64,000 nt of DNA from Chthoniobacteraceae bacterium (GCA_028293625.1 JAQGOL010000042.1:62001-126000); one strand, 5' to 3'. Positions 17,730 to 28,300 are shown, numbered from the stretch's first letter. Numbers and translations: made by a program. The notes: a model not told the origin generated them from the letters alone.

Positions 17730-18719
17730 ATGAAACGATCTCTTCTTTTTTGCCTTGCCTGCATCAGCATCAAGCTGAGCTCCGGCCTGTTGCTGGCGGA
17801 ATCTGCGCCGGATATCATCACATTTTTTGGAATGTGTAATGCCTCGGCGATCACGGCGGTCGATTCCGATCGATTCATAGTCGCCGATGACGAGGACAAC
17901 GTTCTGCGGATCTATCGGCGCACGGGTGGAAAACCGCTTGCCGAACAGGACGTCTCGGAATTTATCGGAAACAAAGGGAAAAAGAAAACCAAGGAAGCCG
18001 ATTTGGAAGCGAGCGCGCGCATCGGCACCCGCACATTTTGGATCTCATCTCACGGTCGAAACTCCACAGGCAAGGAAATGCCGGACCGCCAGCGCCTCTT
18101 TGCCACCGACATCCGGCTTTCCGGCGACTCCGTAGCTATCGAACCGACCGGCAAGCCGTATACGGGCCTGCTTCACGACCTTATCAATGAAAAACGCTTC
18201 GCCCATTACAAGTTTGCGGAAGCGGCGAAGATCGCTCCCAAAAGTCCGGGAGCATTGAACATTGAAGGGCTTTCGGCGACTCCCGAAAATCATCTGCTGA
18301 TCGGATTTCGGAATCCTGTGCCGGAGGGAAAAGCGGTGCTGATCCCGCTCTTAAATCCGAATGAAGTCATTCAGGGAGAACATGCCCGATTTGGTGATTC
18401 AATTGAATTGGATCTTGGCGGGCTTGGCATCCGGGGCATCGATTATCAATCCGGACGCTATATGATCATAGCCGGGCCTATCAATGAAGGTGGCACATCC
18501 CGGCTGTACGAATGGAACGGCAAAGATCAGGTGCACTTGGTTAAGGGAATTTCTTTTGCGGGATTAAATCCGGAAGGTGTCGCATTCAAAGGCGAAGACG
18601 GAACCGGAGAGTATTTTGTTATTAGCGATGATGGGACGCTTCCGATTGACGGCATCAGCTGCAAGGATCTGGAGGATCAAACAAAAAGAGAGTTTCGCGG
18701 CAAAGTATTCAAATTTTAA
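17730..18719 (+). CDS. Secreted DUF3616-type protein
   Basis: A signal peptide (MKRSLLFCLACISIKL, cleavage near LAESA) leads a ~310-residue mature protein. The segments SDRFIVADDEDNVLRIYR, FWISSHGRNSTGKEMPDR and LNIEGLSATPENHLLIGFRN fit DUF3616, a predicted beta-propeller of unknown function. The open frame runs back to 17139, but that part overlaps the lactonase gene in another frame and is a shadow; the ATG at 17730 starts the signal peptide. It is probably co-transcribed with the lactonase-like gene 46 bases upstream. Confidence 0.82.
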   Translation: MKRSLLFCLACISIKLSSGLLLAESAPDIITFFGMCNASAITAVDSDRFIVADDEDNVLRIYRRTGGKPLAEQDVSEFIGNKGKKKTKEADLEASARIGTRTFWISSHGRNSTGKEMPDRQRLFATDIRLSGDSVAIEPTGKPYTGLLHDLINEKRFAHYKFAEAAKIAPKSPGALNIEGLSATPENHLLIGFRNPVPEGKAVLIPLLNPNEVIQGEHARFGDSIELDLGGLGIRGIDYQSGRYMIIAGPINEGGTSRLYEWNGKDQVHLVKGISFAGLNPEGVAFKGEDGTGEYFVISDDGTLPIDGISCKDLEDQTKREFRGKVFKF

Positions 18720-18758
18720 TACAACGCGCTTCACGACGCGGTCGGGAAAGCCGGATTG

Positions 18759-19565
18759 TTATTTCCCCGAGTGAATAGACCAGAGTGCCAGACGCCGGAA
18801 AATTTCCATGTTGTCGTGGTCTCTGATTGCCACACCGCCAATCCCTTTTCCACTCAATGCGTCGTTTGAAATCCAGCCCGCGTCGGTGACAGCGATAAAA
18901 CGGCCTTTCCCAGACTCAGCGGCGGCCAAAAGCACGCCCGCCTCGTCGCGAGTCCCACTGATCGGTTTTTGCGCCAGATCATTGCTCACGATCGCACGCG
19001 GTTTGGCGGCGTTTTCCGGCGAAAGCAGAAGGTTGTTGCCGGTATAATATGCCCAGCGCAAACCACCGATGATCGGCACGGAGTCAGCCAAAACGATCTT
19101 TTTGGCGTCTGTATAGATACTTTCGAACTTCATGCCGAAGGCCGACAATAGCGCGTTAAAATCGGCCGTCTCAAGGTTGTGATTCTCCTGGTTCCCCATG
19201 ACAATCAGCCCGCCCCCGTCCCCGACAAAACGCGCAAGGCTCTCGACATCGACGGCTGAACAATGGTGCGGCGCGGGATAGCCGGCAACGGCCTTGTCGC
19301 TCGGGTTGGCTACCAGCACGAGCGCAACTCCCTTCAAGGTCTCTTTCGTTAAAGGGAGCTCATTGACGCGAACTTCAAACTGGCTGGCAAGTTGGGTGAG
19401 CACTTCTTTGTAGCTGCCGTCCGGCAGATAACGTGTCTCGCCTTTGGCATTGAAGTATCGGCTATATAACAAGACAGGCTTGGCATCCGCGGAGCGAGCA
19501 GAAGAAAGCGCCGCGAGAACGAGTCCAATTAAAAGCATCCAGGTGGGAGGGAGGAACAAACGCAT
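18759..19565 (-). CDS. Secreted protein with a class I amidotransferase-like fold
   Basis: A signal peptide (WMLLIGLVLAALSSARSADA) precedes a ~240-residue domain. Features are LLYSRYFN at the start, VALVLVANPSD, FVGDGGGLIVMGNQENHN where the GATase nucleophile elbow would lie, and AAESGKGRFIAVTDAGWISND at the end. This pattern resembles DUF4350 or ThuA-like proteins. The Cys nucleophile expected in a true amidotransferase is not seen at the elbow, so a binding or non-amidotransferase role is more likely. It converges on the DUF3616 gene. Confidence 0.65.
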   Translation of the reverse strand: MRLFLPPTWMLLIGLVLAALSSARSADAKPVLLYSRYFNAKGETRYLPDGSYKEVLTQLASQFEVRVNELPLTKETLKGVALVLVANPSDKAVAGYPAPHHCSAVDVESLARFVGDGGGLIVMGNQENHNLETADFNALLSAFGMKFESIYTDAKKIVLADSVPIIGGLRWAYYTGNNLLLSPENAAKPRAIVSNDLAQKPISGTRDEAGVLLAAAESGKGRFIAVTDAGWISNDALSGKGIGGVAIRDHDNMEIFRRLALWSIHSGK

Positions 19566-19638
19566 GGAATGGATTCAAGCGGGATTAACAAGAGGATGAA
19601 AAGGCGCAATTTTTCGTGAGCGTCCGGCAGGGAGACTA

Positions 19639-20088
19639 TTATTTGATCGCCACAAAGGTGCCGCTGAAATCAACCGCCACCTCTCCTTCCTCCTCAACCG
19701 TTACCTTGAGCGCGATACGCGCCTTTCCTTTTCGCGCAAAATCGAGCTTGAAGACCTCCATTCTCTTTTCCTCGGGCAAACGGCAGACCGCCCGGATATC
19801 GCCCCGCACAGGCCGCCGAAATGAGAGGGCGCTGTCGCGGATGACGACGTGGCAATTGCGGTCGCCCAGCGCAAGCCAGATCATTCCGTAGCCTGCAAGG
19901 GTGGCTACCGCGCTGAGACTGCCGCCAAACGCGGTCCCCAAATGGTTATGATTAAGGGCGAGCGGCGCCTGGAGTATGAGCTGGCGCTTATCATAAAGAA
20001 CCACGCGTATCCCCATTGCCCGTGTAATGGGAATCTTCTCGTGAAAGTAACCCTCGATTTCCTGGAGTAAGTGCTGTTCATCGCTCAT
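19639..20088 (-). CDS. Hot-dog thioesterase domain protein (YiiD C-terminal type)
   Basis: At 149 residues this is a single hot-dog fold. The N-terminal helix (LLQEIEGYFHEKIPITRAMG) is followed by ILQAPLALNHNHLGTAFGGSL, the central helix with the H-N-H-x-G-T-x-F-G-G-S pattern of the YiiD_C putative thioesterase family. The remaining strands end with VAVDFSGTFVAIK. It probably hydrolyses an acyl-thioester; the substrate is unknown. It appears to be a single-gene unit. Confidence 0.78.
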   Translation of the reverse strand: MSDEQHLLQEIEGYFHEKIPITRAMGIRVVLYDKRQLILQAPLALNHNHLGTAFGGSLSAVATLAGYGMIWLALGDRNCHVVIRDSALSFRRPVRGDIRAVCRLPEEKRMEVFKLDFARKGKARIALKVTVEEEGEVAVDFSGTFVAIK

Positions 20089-20367
20089 TTTTTATTTGAG
20101 CCAAGCTTGCAATAGGTAGTTCCCAAAGCGCTTTTGTCGGCTCCGAAACAGAGTTATCTTCACGAATTTCACCATCCATATGCACCGGCGGCGATTGAGT
20201 CGGCCTGCAAGCAAAAAGGCGCTGGCGGGCTGCTCGGAGCGATTTGTCAAATGGCTTGAGCGCAAAGGTTTCTGATAACCAAACTCGCACCCGGAGAGGG
20301 AAAAGCCGGACGAGTCGTGCGTGCCCGCGATCGTTCTGCGGGCGCGCACTCCGGCGCAAAGCGGCTG
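20089..20367. other. Intergenic region, nothing recognised
   Basis: About 280 bases lie between two minus-strand genes. Open frames here are short, lack family features and overlap each other. No RNA or repeat was recognised. Confidence 0.3.
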
Positions 20368-21273
20368 CTATTTGGCCGAACTCTGCTTGAGAAGTCCGTC
20401 AATAGTCCTGGCAAGCTCCGTGTTGACCACGCTCTCAACCGAGCGTTTCTCCTTCGCCGCAATCGCTTCAAGCTGCGCATTCTGACGCAAAGAAACCTTG
20501 ATTTTACCGACTTCAACAGCGCCCGGCAGATCCTGCCAGCCTTCGTTCACCTTGGAAATCTGGGCCGCGTCGAGACCGAACCCTTTTAAGACGCCTTGAG
20601 CCATCATCTGATTGCCGGCAGGATTCATGTGCACGCCATCAGCGGTAAGGTAATTGCCATTTGTTTTGGGTTTACCCACCTGCGCGGCGGCCTTCACGGC
20701 CTCCTGCATTTCCGCGTTCAGATCGGCCAGGGCGCATTTTTTCTCGGCGGCAAGCCCGCGCAGAAACTCGTTATAGGCCGCCAGCTTCTGGTTAAGCTCG
20801 TTGGCCTGATCTTCCTTGATCATCGTGGAGGTCAGAATCATCACCTTGACCCCGGCAGCTTGCGCGCGCTCGACAATGGCGGTGATGTTCTTTTTGTAAT
20901 CCTCGAGCGGCACGCCCTTTTCTCCATGCCAGACATCGTTGACTCCGCAGCTTAAGGTCATCCAATCGGGTTTCTTGCTCAGCACGTCATTCTCAAGACG
21001 CTTAAGCATGTCGTTGGATTTATGGCCGCCGATCCCGGCGCCTATCGCGGTCGCTTTCACCCCATTCGCCTCCAATCCGCTCATGACCAGCCAGACGTAG
21101 CCGCTTGGACTCGAAGCGCCCTGTGCGGTAATCGAGTCGCCCAGGAACGCGATTTTTTCTCCGTTTTTAACAAGTAGTTCAGCCTCTGCATTCAACGGGT
21201 TAAAGAGACTTACAACGCACATGGAAAGTGCGCCAAAAAAAGAGATCAATGGTTTACGGGGGAGTGTAATCAT
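20368..21273 (-). CDS. Secreted SGNH/GDSL hydrolase, TesA-like
   Basis: The signal peptide (LISFFGALSMCVVSLF, cleavage near NAEAE) leads to block I IAFLGDSITAQGA with S47. Block II is IGAGIGGHKSND, block III SCGVNDVW with Gly and Asn, and the terminal block DGVHMNPAGN with Asp and His. All four SGNH residues are present. The fold is of the single-domain lysophospholipase/rhamnogalacturonan acetylesterase type, so deacetylation of plant polysaccharides is plausible. Start at 21273 is chosen; the frame is open to 21312. A Lys/Glu-rich helical tail follows the domain. Confidence 0.87.
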   Translation of the reverse strand: MITLPRKPLISFFGALSMCVVSLFNPLNAEAELLVKNGEKIAFLGDSITAQGASSPSGYVWLVMSGLEANGVKATAIGAGIGGHKSNDMLKRLENDVLSKKPDWMTLSCGVNDVWHGEKGVPLEDYKKNITAIVERAQAAGVKVMILTSTMIKEDQANELNQKLAAYNEFLRGLAAEKKCALADLNAEMQEAVKAAAQVGKPKTNGNYLTADGVHMNPAGNQMMAQGVLKGFGLDAAQISKVNEGWQDLPGAVEVGKIKVSLRQNAQLEAIAAKEKRSVESVVNTELARTIDGLLKQSSAK

Positions 21274-21474
21274 GGGGGTCACAGGATGAGTCGGAAGCGG
21301 GTTCTGGTTCAAGCCCTTAACAAGGCGGATTTACGGTTCATCAGCGCTCCCCTTGGCAGCAGGCTCGCGAGGGCGATGCGCAAAGCGAACTGCGATGGCG
21401 CGACAATGCGCCAGGAGCGGTTTTCTTGTTTATTTTTGAATGATAGCTCCGTCTATTGGTCTAACCCGGGGCGT

Positions 21475-22275
21475 ATGAAAATGTTAAGAATTCCTTATCT
21501 GGCACTTGGTCTAAGCGTGGTTCTTGTGCTTCCGGCGGAGGCGGCAAACCGCGGAGGCGGGGGCGGTTCATTCCGGGGAGGCGGGGGCACCGCCTTTCGT
21601 GGAGGTGGAGGCAATGCCTTTCGTGGAGGTGGGAGCACTGCTTTTCGGGGAGGCGGGGGCACCGCTTTTCGGGGAGGCACAACCCGTATAAGTTCCCGGC
21701 CGGTCGCTTTCTCACAATGGAACAGATCACCGCGCCTTAGCAGTATGCGCGCGTCCAATGAGCGCTGGCAAAACACCGGCAACTGGCAAGGCAATCGAAA
21801 CTGGCAAGGCAATCGCAATCGCAACTGGCAAGGTGCCAATTACTGGAGAGGCAACCGCGATTGGAATTACGCCGGCAATCGGTACCGTTATAATAACCGG
21901 TTTGGCGTTTTCGCAGGCGGCTACTATCCTGCTTATTATGGCGGATACCCCAGCTACTGGGGTTCCGATTATCCCTATTATCAGACCGCCTGGGATTACC
22001 CGGACTACTCCAGTAGCTACTACGAAGATTATCCCGCTCAAACCAGCTACTCCACACCGATCTACTACAGCACCGCCGCGACCACCACCATCGTTGGATC
22101 ACGCGCGGCACAGGTTCAAAGGCAGCTGGCGGTGGCAGGCTATTATCGCGGTCCCATCGATGGGATTGTGGGCCCGATGACTCGGGCGGCAATCTATGCT
22201 TACCAGCGGGACCATCGCCTTCCGGTGACCGCGAACATTACCTGGCCGCTCCTGCGTTCGCTGCGCTTGAGTTAA
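21475..22275 (+). CDS. Gly-rich secreted protein with C-terminal peptidoglycan-binding domain
   Basis: A signal peptide (PYLALGLSVVLVLPAEAA) is followed by about five FRGGGG(T/N/S)AF repeats, then Asn/Trp/Arg-rich repeats (NWQGNR several times) and a Tyr-rich stretch. The C-terminal ~55 residues form a PG_binding_1 domain: VQRQLAVAGYYRGPIDGIVG, then TRAAIYAYQRDHRL. The design suggests a wall-associated or periplasmic structural protein anchored by peptidoglycan binding. The repeats are in coding sequence and account for the direct repeats seen at the DNA level near 21560-21680. The start at 21475 puts two Lys before the hydrophobic core. Confidence 0.8.
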   Translation: MKMLRIPYLALGLSVVLVLPAEAANRGGGGGSFRGGGGTAFRGGGGNAFRGGGSTAFRGGGGTAFRGGTTRISSRPVAFSQWNRSPRLSSMRASNERWQNTGNWQGNRNWQGNRNRNWQGANYWRGNRDWNYAGNRYRYNNRFGVFAGGYYPAYYGGYPSYWGSDYPYYQTAWDYPDYSSSYYEDYPAQTSYSTPIYYSTAATTTIVGSRAAQVQRQLAVAGYYRGPIDGIVGPMTRAAIYAYQRDHRLPVTANITWPLLRSLRLS

Positions 22276-22483
22276 GAGTGCTGCCGGTTGGAGGATGGCG
22301 TGCCATCGTCACGTGGGTATGAGAGGAGGTGGGAGGGCGAAAGAGTTTAAAATTTTCTCAGGCAGTTTGTTCGGTCCCATAGGCAAGGGTGAGAGATCCA
22401 GGGGGCCATTTGTCGCCGGTGTTTGAAGCCGGGAACGGAAGATGGCGGCCGGATGGGGTGGGCGTTGCAATGTTTGCGAGAAG

Positions 22484-23068
22484 ATGGACAAAGGCGCGCC
22501 GGAAAATGTTACGCTGCTTTCTGTGACATTTCATTCCCCTACCCCGGCTGTATTCCTTGACCGTGATGGCACTCTGATGGAGGAGGTTGATTATTGCCGC
22601 GATCCGGCCCGCGTTTCTCTCTTTGCCGGTGTACGGGAAGCGCTTGGACGGCTCAAAGAGGCTGGGTTTTTTACGGTGATTGTGAGCAACCAGAGCGGGA
22701 TCGGCAGGGGTCGTATTACGATGCAGGAATACGAAGCGGTGCATGCGCGGCTTTTGGAGCTCATCGGCGAGGAGCTGATCGACGCCGCGTATTTTTGCCC
22801 GGATAAACCTGGGGACGAGTCGTTGCGACGTAAACCCGCGCCAGGGATGCTGCTGGAGGCCGCGCGGGAACATGCGCTTGATTTAAGTCGTTCATGGATG
22901 ATCGGCGACAAGGCAATCGATATGCAATGCGGTAGAAACGCCGGGGTTCAACCGATCCTGGTGGAGACCGGTTATGGCGCCAACGAGGATGCAAGCGGCG
23001 CAGAGTTCGTTGCAAAAGACTTTGCCACTGCCGCCGACTTCATCCTAAAGCAATGCCATGTCCGCTAA
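22484..23068 (+). CDS. gmhB: D,D-heptose 1,7-bisphosphate phosphatase (HAD family)
   Basis: GmhB removes the C7 phosphate in ADP-heptose synthesis for LPS core. The HAD nucleophile motif is FLDRDGTLMEE, then VSNQSGIGRG (motif II), a Lys in RRKPAPGMLLEAA (motif III) and MIGDKAIDMQ (motif IV). GmhB proteins carry a Cys/His zinc site between motifs II and III; here only YFCPDKPGDES is seen, so the metal site looks incomplete and histidinol-phosphatase-type HAD activity is an alternative. The start is uncertain: 22484 has GAGAAG near it, 22442 is also in frame. It overlaps kdsB by 11 bases, which supports an LPS role. Confidence 0.8.
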   Translation: MDKGAPENVTLLSVTFHSPTPAVFLDRDGTLMEEVDYCRDPARVSLFAGVREALGRLKEAGFFTVIVSNQSGIGRGRITMQEYEAVHARLLELIGEELIDAAYFCPDKPGDESLRRKPAPGMLLEAAREHALDLSRSWMIGDKAIDMQCGRNAGVQPILVETGYGANEDASGAEFVAKDFATAADFILKQCHVR

Positions 23069-23804
23069 GATCGCCGTAATTATCCCCGCCCGATACGGGT
23101 CCACGCGATTTCCTGGCAAGCCTTTGCACCTGATCGCAGGCAAACCTCTCATTCAGCACGTTTGGGAGCGCAGCCGCCAGGCCAAGGGCATTGATGCTGT
23201 GATCGTGGCAACCGATGATATGAGGATTGCGGAAACCGCCTTCAAGTTTGGGGCAAAGGTCTCGATCACCTCGGAAAAGCATCGCAGTGGCACGGATCGC
23301 TGCGCCGAAGCAGCCAAGGGACTCAAAAAGTTCACCCATTTTATCAATGTCCAGGGCGACGAGCCGCTCATTGACCCGATCCTCATCAGCAATCTGGCAA
23401 AGACGCTGGCTTCGGAGAAAAAGATTTCCATGATCACAGCCGCGACTGAGTTTGGCGCGGATGAAGACGTGAACAATCCCAACGCAGTCAAGGTGGTGCT
23501 CGATCGGGATTCCAATGCCCTTTATTTTTCGCGGAGCCCAATTCCGTTTGCCCGCGACCCGGCCACACCGGCCGCGTTTTATCTGAAACACCAGGGAATC
23601 TATGGCTACTCCCGCAAGTTCCTGCTCAGATTTGTTAAATGGAAGCCGAGCCAGCTTGAAAAAATCGAGCAGCTTGAGCAGCTGCGCGCGCTTGAGAACG
23701 GCTGCAGGATCAGAGTGCTCATGACCTCGGGAATCTCCGTGGGAGTTGATTCCCTTGCCGATGTCGCGGTCGCCGAACGACTTTTAAAAGAAGGCCAGCT
23801 GTAG
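23058..23804 (+). CDS. kdsB: CMP-Kdo synthetase (3-deoxy-manno-octulosonate cytidylyltransferase)
   Basis: KdsB activates Kdo with CTP for lipid A-Kdo assembly. The N-terminal signature is IIPARYGSTRFPGKPL. Further landmarks are VIVATDD, the CTP-contact region HRSGTDRCAEA, and FINVQGDEPLIDP with the metal-binding Asp. FSRSPIPFARDP and KHQGIYGYSRKFL complete the family pattern. The length, 248 residues, is standard. With gmhB it shows the cell makes LPS and is Gram-negative. Confidence 0.95.
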   Translation: MSAKIAVIIPARYGSTRFPGKPLHLIAGKPLIQHVWERSRQAKGIDAVIVATDDMRIAETAFKFGAKVSITSEKHRSGTDRCAEAAKGLKKFTHFINVQGDEPLIDPILISNLAKTLASEKKISMITAATEFGADEDVNNPNAVKVVLDRDSNALYFSRSPIPFARDPATPAAFYLKHQGIYGYSRKFLLRFVKWKPSQLEKIEQLEQLRALENGCRIRVLMTSGISVGVDSLADVAVAERLLKEGQL

Positions 23805-23862
23805 AGGGCGCCAGTGCCGGTTTCAGCTGGTGATTCCGGGCGGGTTGCACTTTACCGGGAAA

Positions 23863-25311
23863 TTATGCGAGCAAGCCCGGGACGACATTTCCGGAGACAT
23901 CGGTCAGACGGAAATCGCGGCCTTCATGGCGATAAATGAGCCGTTTGTGATCAACCCCCAGGAGATGCATCAAGGTGGCATGCAGGTCGTGCACATGCAC
24001 CGGATCGCGAACGATGTTGTAGCCGAAATCGTCGGTCTCCCCATAAACGGAGCCACGCTTAATTCCGCCGCCGGCCATCCAAACAGTAAAACAGCGCGGA
24101 TGATGATCGCGTCCAAAATTGTCGGGCTTTATCTCGCCCTGACTATAGGCGGTGCGGCCGAATTCGCCGCCCCAAATTACGAGGGTATCATCAAGGAGGC
24201 CGCGTTGTTTGAGATCGGTAATAAGTGCGGCGGCGCCTTGATCTGTCTCCTTTGTTTTCTGACGAAGGCCGGCGGGCAAACCACCATGGTGATCCCAATC
24301 GCGATGGCAAAGCTGGATAAAACGCACACCGCGTTCGGCCATCCGGCGGGCAAGCAGACAATTATTGGCAAAGGACGGTTTGCCTGGCGTGGCACCGTAG
24401 AGATCGAGGATCTCTTTCGGTTCCGTGCTGAGATCGGTCAACTCGGGCACGCTCGTTTGCATGCGAAATGCCAGTTCGTAGTTCTCGATCTGCGCGTTGA
24501 TGGCCGGATCGCCGAGCTCCGAGAGTGCCAGCCGGTTAAGTTCATTGGCGGCATCGATGAGCTGGCGCCGGGTGCCGCTGCTCATTCCTTCGGGATTGGA
24601 AACAAAAAGCACGGGATCGCCGGCGTTGCGAAACTGAACCCCACCAAACTGTGCGGGCAGGAAGCCGCTTCCCCAATAGCGTGACTGCAAAGTCTGGCCG
24701 CCACCGCCGCTTGTCAGGACGACAAAGGACGGCAGATCGCGGTTCTCGGTGCCGAGGCCGTATGCGAGCCATGCGCCCATTGTGGGCCGGCCTGGCTGCT
24801 GGTTGCCTGTCGCGAAAAATGTCACCGCCGGATCATGATTGATCGGGTCGGTGAAAACCGAACGCACAAAGGTGCAATCGTCGGCAATGCCGGCCAGATT
24901 CGGCAACAGCTCTGAGAGATCCATCCCGGCCTGGCCATATTTCGCGAATTTAAAGGGCGACCCGACGCAGAGCAGGTTTTTTTGGCCACTCGTCATCGTT
25001 GTGATCCGCTGACCTTTGCGGATGCTCTCCGGAAGATCCTTACCCGTCATCTCAGTCAATTTGGGTTTTGGATCAAACAGATCGAGATGCGACGGGGCGC
25101 CCGACATGAAGAGATAGATAACCCGTTTGGCTTTCGGCGCGAAATGGAGATGGCCGAGGGCGCCCGGGACCGGCGGACCGGCCTGTGATTGCCCGAATAA
25201 TTGCGGATTCAACAGCGACGAGAGTGCCAATGCACCGATCCCCGTTGTGCTTTGCTTGAGAAAAGTGCGTCGCGTGAGCGCGTTTTGGAGCCGGGAGGAA
25301 AAATCGTTCAT
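23863..25311 (-). CDS. DUF1501 protein, Tat-exported
   Basis: The N-terminus has a twin-arginine signal (TRRTFLKQSTTG) followed by a hydrophobic stretch ending near FGQSQA. The body matches DUF1501, related to sulfatase/alkaline phosphatase folds: RVIYLFMSGAPSHLDLFDPK, VRFIQLCHRDWDHHGGL, VIWGGEFGRTAYSQG and DHHPRCFTVWMAGGG, with His/Asp residues placed like metal ligands. DUF1501 genes almost always accompany a DUF1549/DUF1553 gene in Planctomycetes and Verrucomicrobia. Here that gene ends 16 bases upstream, so the two form an operon. The substrate is unknown; polysaccharide or sulfated glycan processing is often proposed. Confidence 0.92.
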   Translation of the reverse strand: MNDFSSRLQNALTRRTFLKQSTTGIGALALSSLLNPQLFGQSQAGPPVPGALGHLHFAPKAKRVIYLFMSGAPSHLDLFDPKPKLTEMTGKDLPESIRKGQRITTMTSGQKNLLCVGSPFKFAKYGQAGMDLSELLPNLAGIADDCTFVRSVFTDPINHDPAVTFFATGNQQPGRPTMGAWLAYGLGTENRDLPSFVVLTSGGGGQTLQSRYWGSGFLPAQFGGVQFRNAGDPVLFVSNPEGMSSGTRRQLIDAANELNRLALSELGDPAINAQIENYELAFRMQTSVPELTDLSTEPKEILDLYGATPGKPSFANNCLLARRMAERGVRFIQLCHRDWDHHGGLPAGLRQKTKETDQGAAALITDLKQRGLLDDTLVIWGGEFGRTAYSQGEIKPDNFGRDHHPRCFTVWMAGGGIKRGSVYGETDDFGYNIVRDPVHVHDLHATLMHLLGVDHKRLIYRHEGRDFRLTDVSGNVVPGLLA

Positions 25312-25327
25312 AGGTGTGCGAGCTCCT

Positions 25328-28300
25328 TTAGTTTGTGATAGTCTCGTTGAGGTTCAGGAGCACGTTGGCCACAGTCATCCAGGCAGCCAGTTGGCTCTCA
25401 TCGACCCCGGCCGGCCTTGGCAGGTCGCCAACTTTGAGCAAAGCGGCGGCTGCGGCCTTATCCTGGGTATAGGTGGCGAGCTGGGTTTGAAGCGTTTTAG
25501 AAAGCACGTTCATTTCCCTTGGAGCCGGAGGCCGCGCCAGTGCAAGGCGCCATCCGTATGCAAGCCGGCTGGCGTCATCGGAACCGCCCTCCTTTAAAAT
25601 GCGCTGCGCCATGGCTCGCGCTGCCTCGACAAAAACAGGATCGTTCATCAACACCAGCGATTGCAGCGGAGTGCTCGTCCTGGCGCGTTGGGCGACACAA
25701 AATTCGCGGGTTGGCGCGTCGAGCGTGATAAAAGACGGATAGACCGTCGAGCGCCGCCAGTAGACATACAGACCGCGCCGGTAGAGATCCGCGCCGGTCG
25801 ATTTCTGGTAAGTGTAGCCGCTCATCTCGTTGATTTCCCAGGTACCGGCCGGTTGCGCGGGCTTGATGCTTTTACCGCCGAGCTGCTCGTTGAGGATGCC
25901 ACCGATGGCGAGGGCGTTGTCGCGAATGAACTCCGCGTCGAGGCGCTGGCGCGGCCCGCGGGCAAGCAATCGGTTTTCGCTGTCGCGCGCGAGGAGTTCG
26001 GGTGTTGTCTTCGCGCTTTGCCGGTACGTGGCGCTCATGACCATCTGTTTGATGGCACGCTTGGTATCCCAGTCGGTCATAAAATCAGCCGCCATCCAGT
26101 CGAGCAATTCAGGATGACTGGGCCATTCCCCTTGCGAACCAAAATCGTTCAGGGTTTTGACCAATCCAGTGCCAAAGAGCATGCCCCACCAGCGATTGAC
26201 TTGCACACGTGCCGTCAGCGGTTGGTCTTTTGAAACAAGCCATTGCGCAAAATCGAGGCGGTTGAGCGGCTTCCCAACCGAATGCGCGGGAACCGGCGGG
26301 AGAAACCCCGGTACGGCGGCATCAACTTTCCCGCCGTTTTGATCGTACTGGCCGCGCACTTTGATGAAGGTGTCTCGCGGCTTTGGAAGTTCAGCCATGA
26401 CCATCGTGTTCGGAACGGTGCCTTCCAGATCGGCGCGCGTTTTCTTCAAATCGGCCAGCTGCTTTTGCGCTTCGACAAATTCGGGCGCCTGCGTTTCGCG
26501 AAAGAATTTCGCGAGCTGTTCTTTTTGGGCGGGAGTACGCTGATCGGCAGGGATCGAGGCAAGTGCAAGGGTCGCAGTGCCTCCCAGGAACGCTACTTCA
26601 GATACTCCAAGCGCACGCTCATAGATGCGGAAATCGTCCACCCGCCCGGTGAAAGGTGCTGAGATCCCGCCACGACGCCCAATGGTGAAAGGCGCATCGG
26701 TCTTGATTGTGGCGGTTAGGGCATCCCGTTGAATGGCAAGTTTCACGGCTTCGCCATTGACGTAAAGTTTGACACCAGACGCTTTGCCCGAGCCATCGTA
26801 GCTGAACGCGAAATGAAGAAAAGTGTCCGCCGGCAAATCTTTTTCCGCCTGAACATGAATGGCGTTTTCAGGCCATTTATTGATCAGATGGATGCTTGGA
26901 CGCAGTCCGTGAAATTCCACATCCCAGCCGCGCACATTGGTGGTGGCATCCATTTTCCCAAAAGGCGAACCTCCTTCGGGTTTAAGCCGCAGCCAAGCGC
27001 CTGCCGTGAAGGGTTGATCTTTTTCGAAACCAAATTTTTCGCCGTAGTCGAGCCAGCCATTGGCCGAAACTCGGTAACTGTTTGCCACCGAACCTTCCAC
27101 AAAAGTCCCTTCACCGTTGGGCTTTGCCACCACCAGCTGACCGGCATCGGTGATCCCGTTTCCGTCCGTGTCGAGGGGAATCCTTGCCCACGGGCCGGCC
27201 GGCTCGGCGCCCGTCCCTCTGGCCGCCACATTTTTCTCCCACTCCGACTGCTTGAGATCGAGGCTCTTTAATATCGCTTGGGATTTCGTCTCGGCGGCAG
27301 CGATCTCGGTATCGAGACGATTCAAATCGTGTTCCTGTGCGGTGGACGGGACGCGTAGAAATGGCTTTGGATTTCGGTCGCGCACACCGTCCTTTCCGGT
27401 CTCAGGAACGTTGTGGAAAAAAGCGTAAATCTGGTAAAAATCGCGCTGAGTAATCGGGTCGTACTTATGATCATGACATTGAGCGCATCCAACGGTCAGT
27501 CCAAGCCATGTGACACCGGTGGTATTGACACGATCAACAACGTAAAGGTTAAGATATTCCTCCTCAATCAGGCCACCCTCGTCGCTGGTCATCACGTTGC
27601 GATGAAAACCGCTGGCGACCTGCTGCTGGATTGTCGCATTCGGAAGTAAATCGCCCGCCAATTGTTCAATCGTAAATTGACTAAATGGCATGTTTTCATT
27701 AAATGCGTTTATCACCCAACCCCGCCAGAGCCACATATCGCGCAACGAATCGTTATGATAACCGCTGGTGTCGCCGTATCGCGCAAGGTCAAGCCATGGC
27801 AGTGCCAGGCGCTCACCAAAGCGGGGCGATCCGAGCAGCCGATCGACCACTTTTTCGTACGCATTCGACGCCGTATCGTGCACAAAAGCATCCGTTTCGC
27901 CAATCGTTGGAGGGATTCCGGTCAGGTCGAGGGAGACCCGGCGAATCAGACGGGCTCTTTCTTCCTCGGGAGCCGGAACGAGTCGCTCAGCATGAAGGCG
28001 TGCCTGCACAAAGGCGTCGATCGGCAATCCGGCGGCGTCCGTGTTTGGAACCGCAGGTTTTCTGACCGGCTCAAACGCCCAGTGGCCTGTCCATCTGGCT
28101 CCCTCTTTGACCCATTGCCGGAGGAGGTCAATCTGTCCGGGGTTAAGATGCTTGGAATGCTTGACGGGCGGCATGACCTCCTCTTTGTCGCTCGTTGAGA
28201 TTCGCCGGATCAGCTCGCTGCCGGCCGGATCCCCCGGAACTACAGCCACCTCTCCGGACTCGGCTTTTCCGAAAGCCGATTCCTTCATATCAAGGCGAAG

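Noticed and set aside
21560-21680. Short direct repeats as a CRISPR or mobile element
   Set aside because: They are in-frame Gly-rich codon repeats of a protein; no spacers or cas genes.
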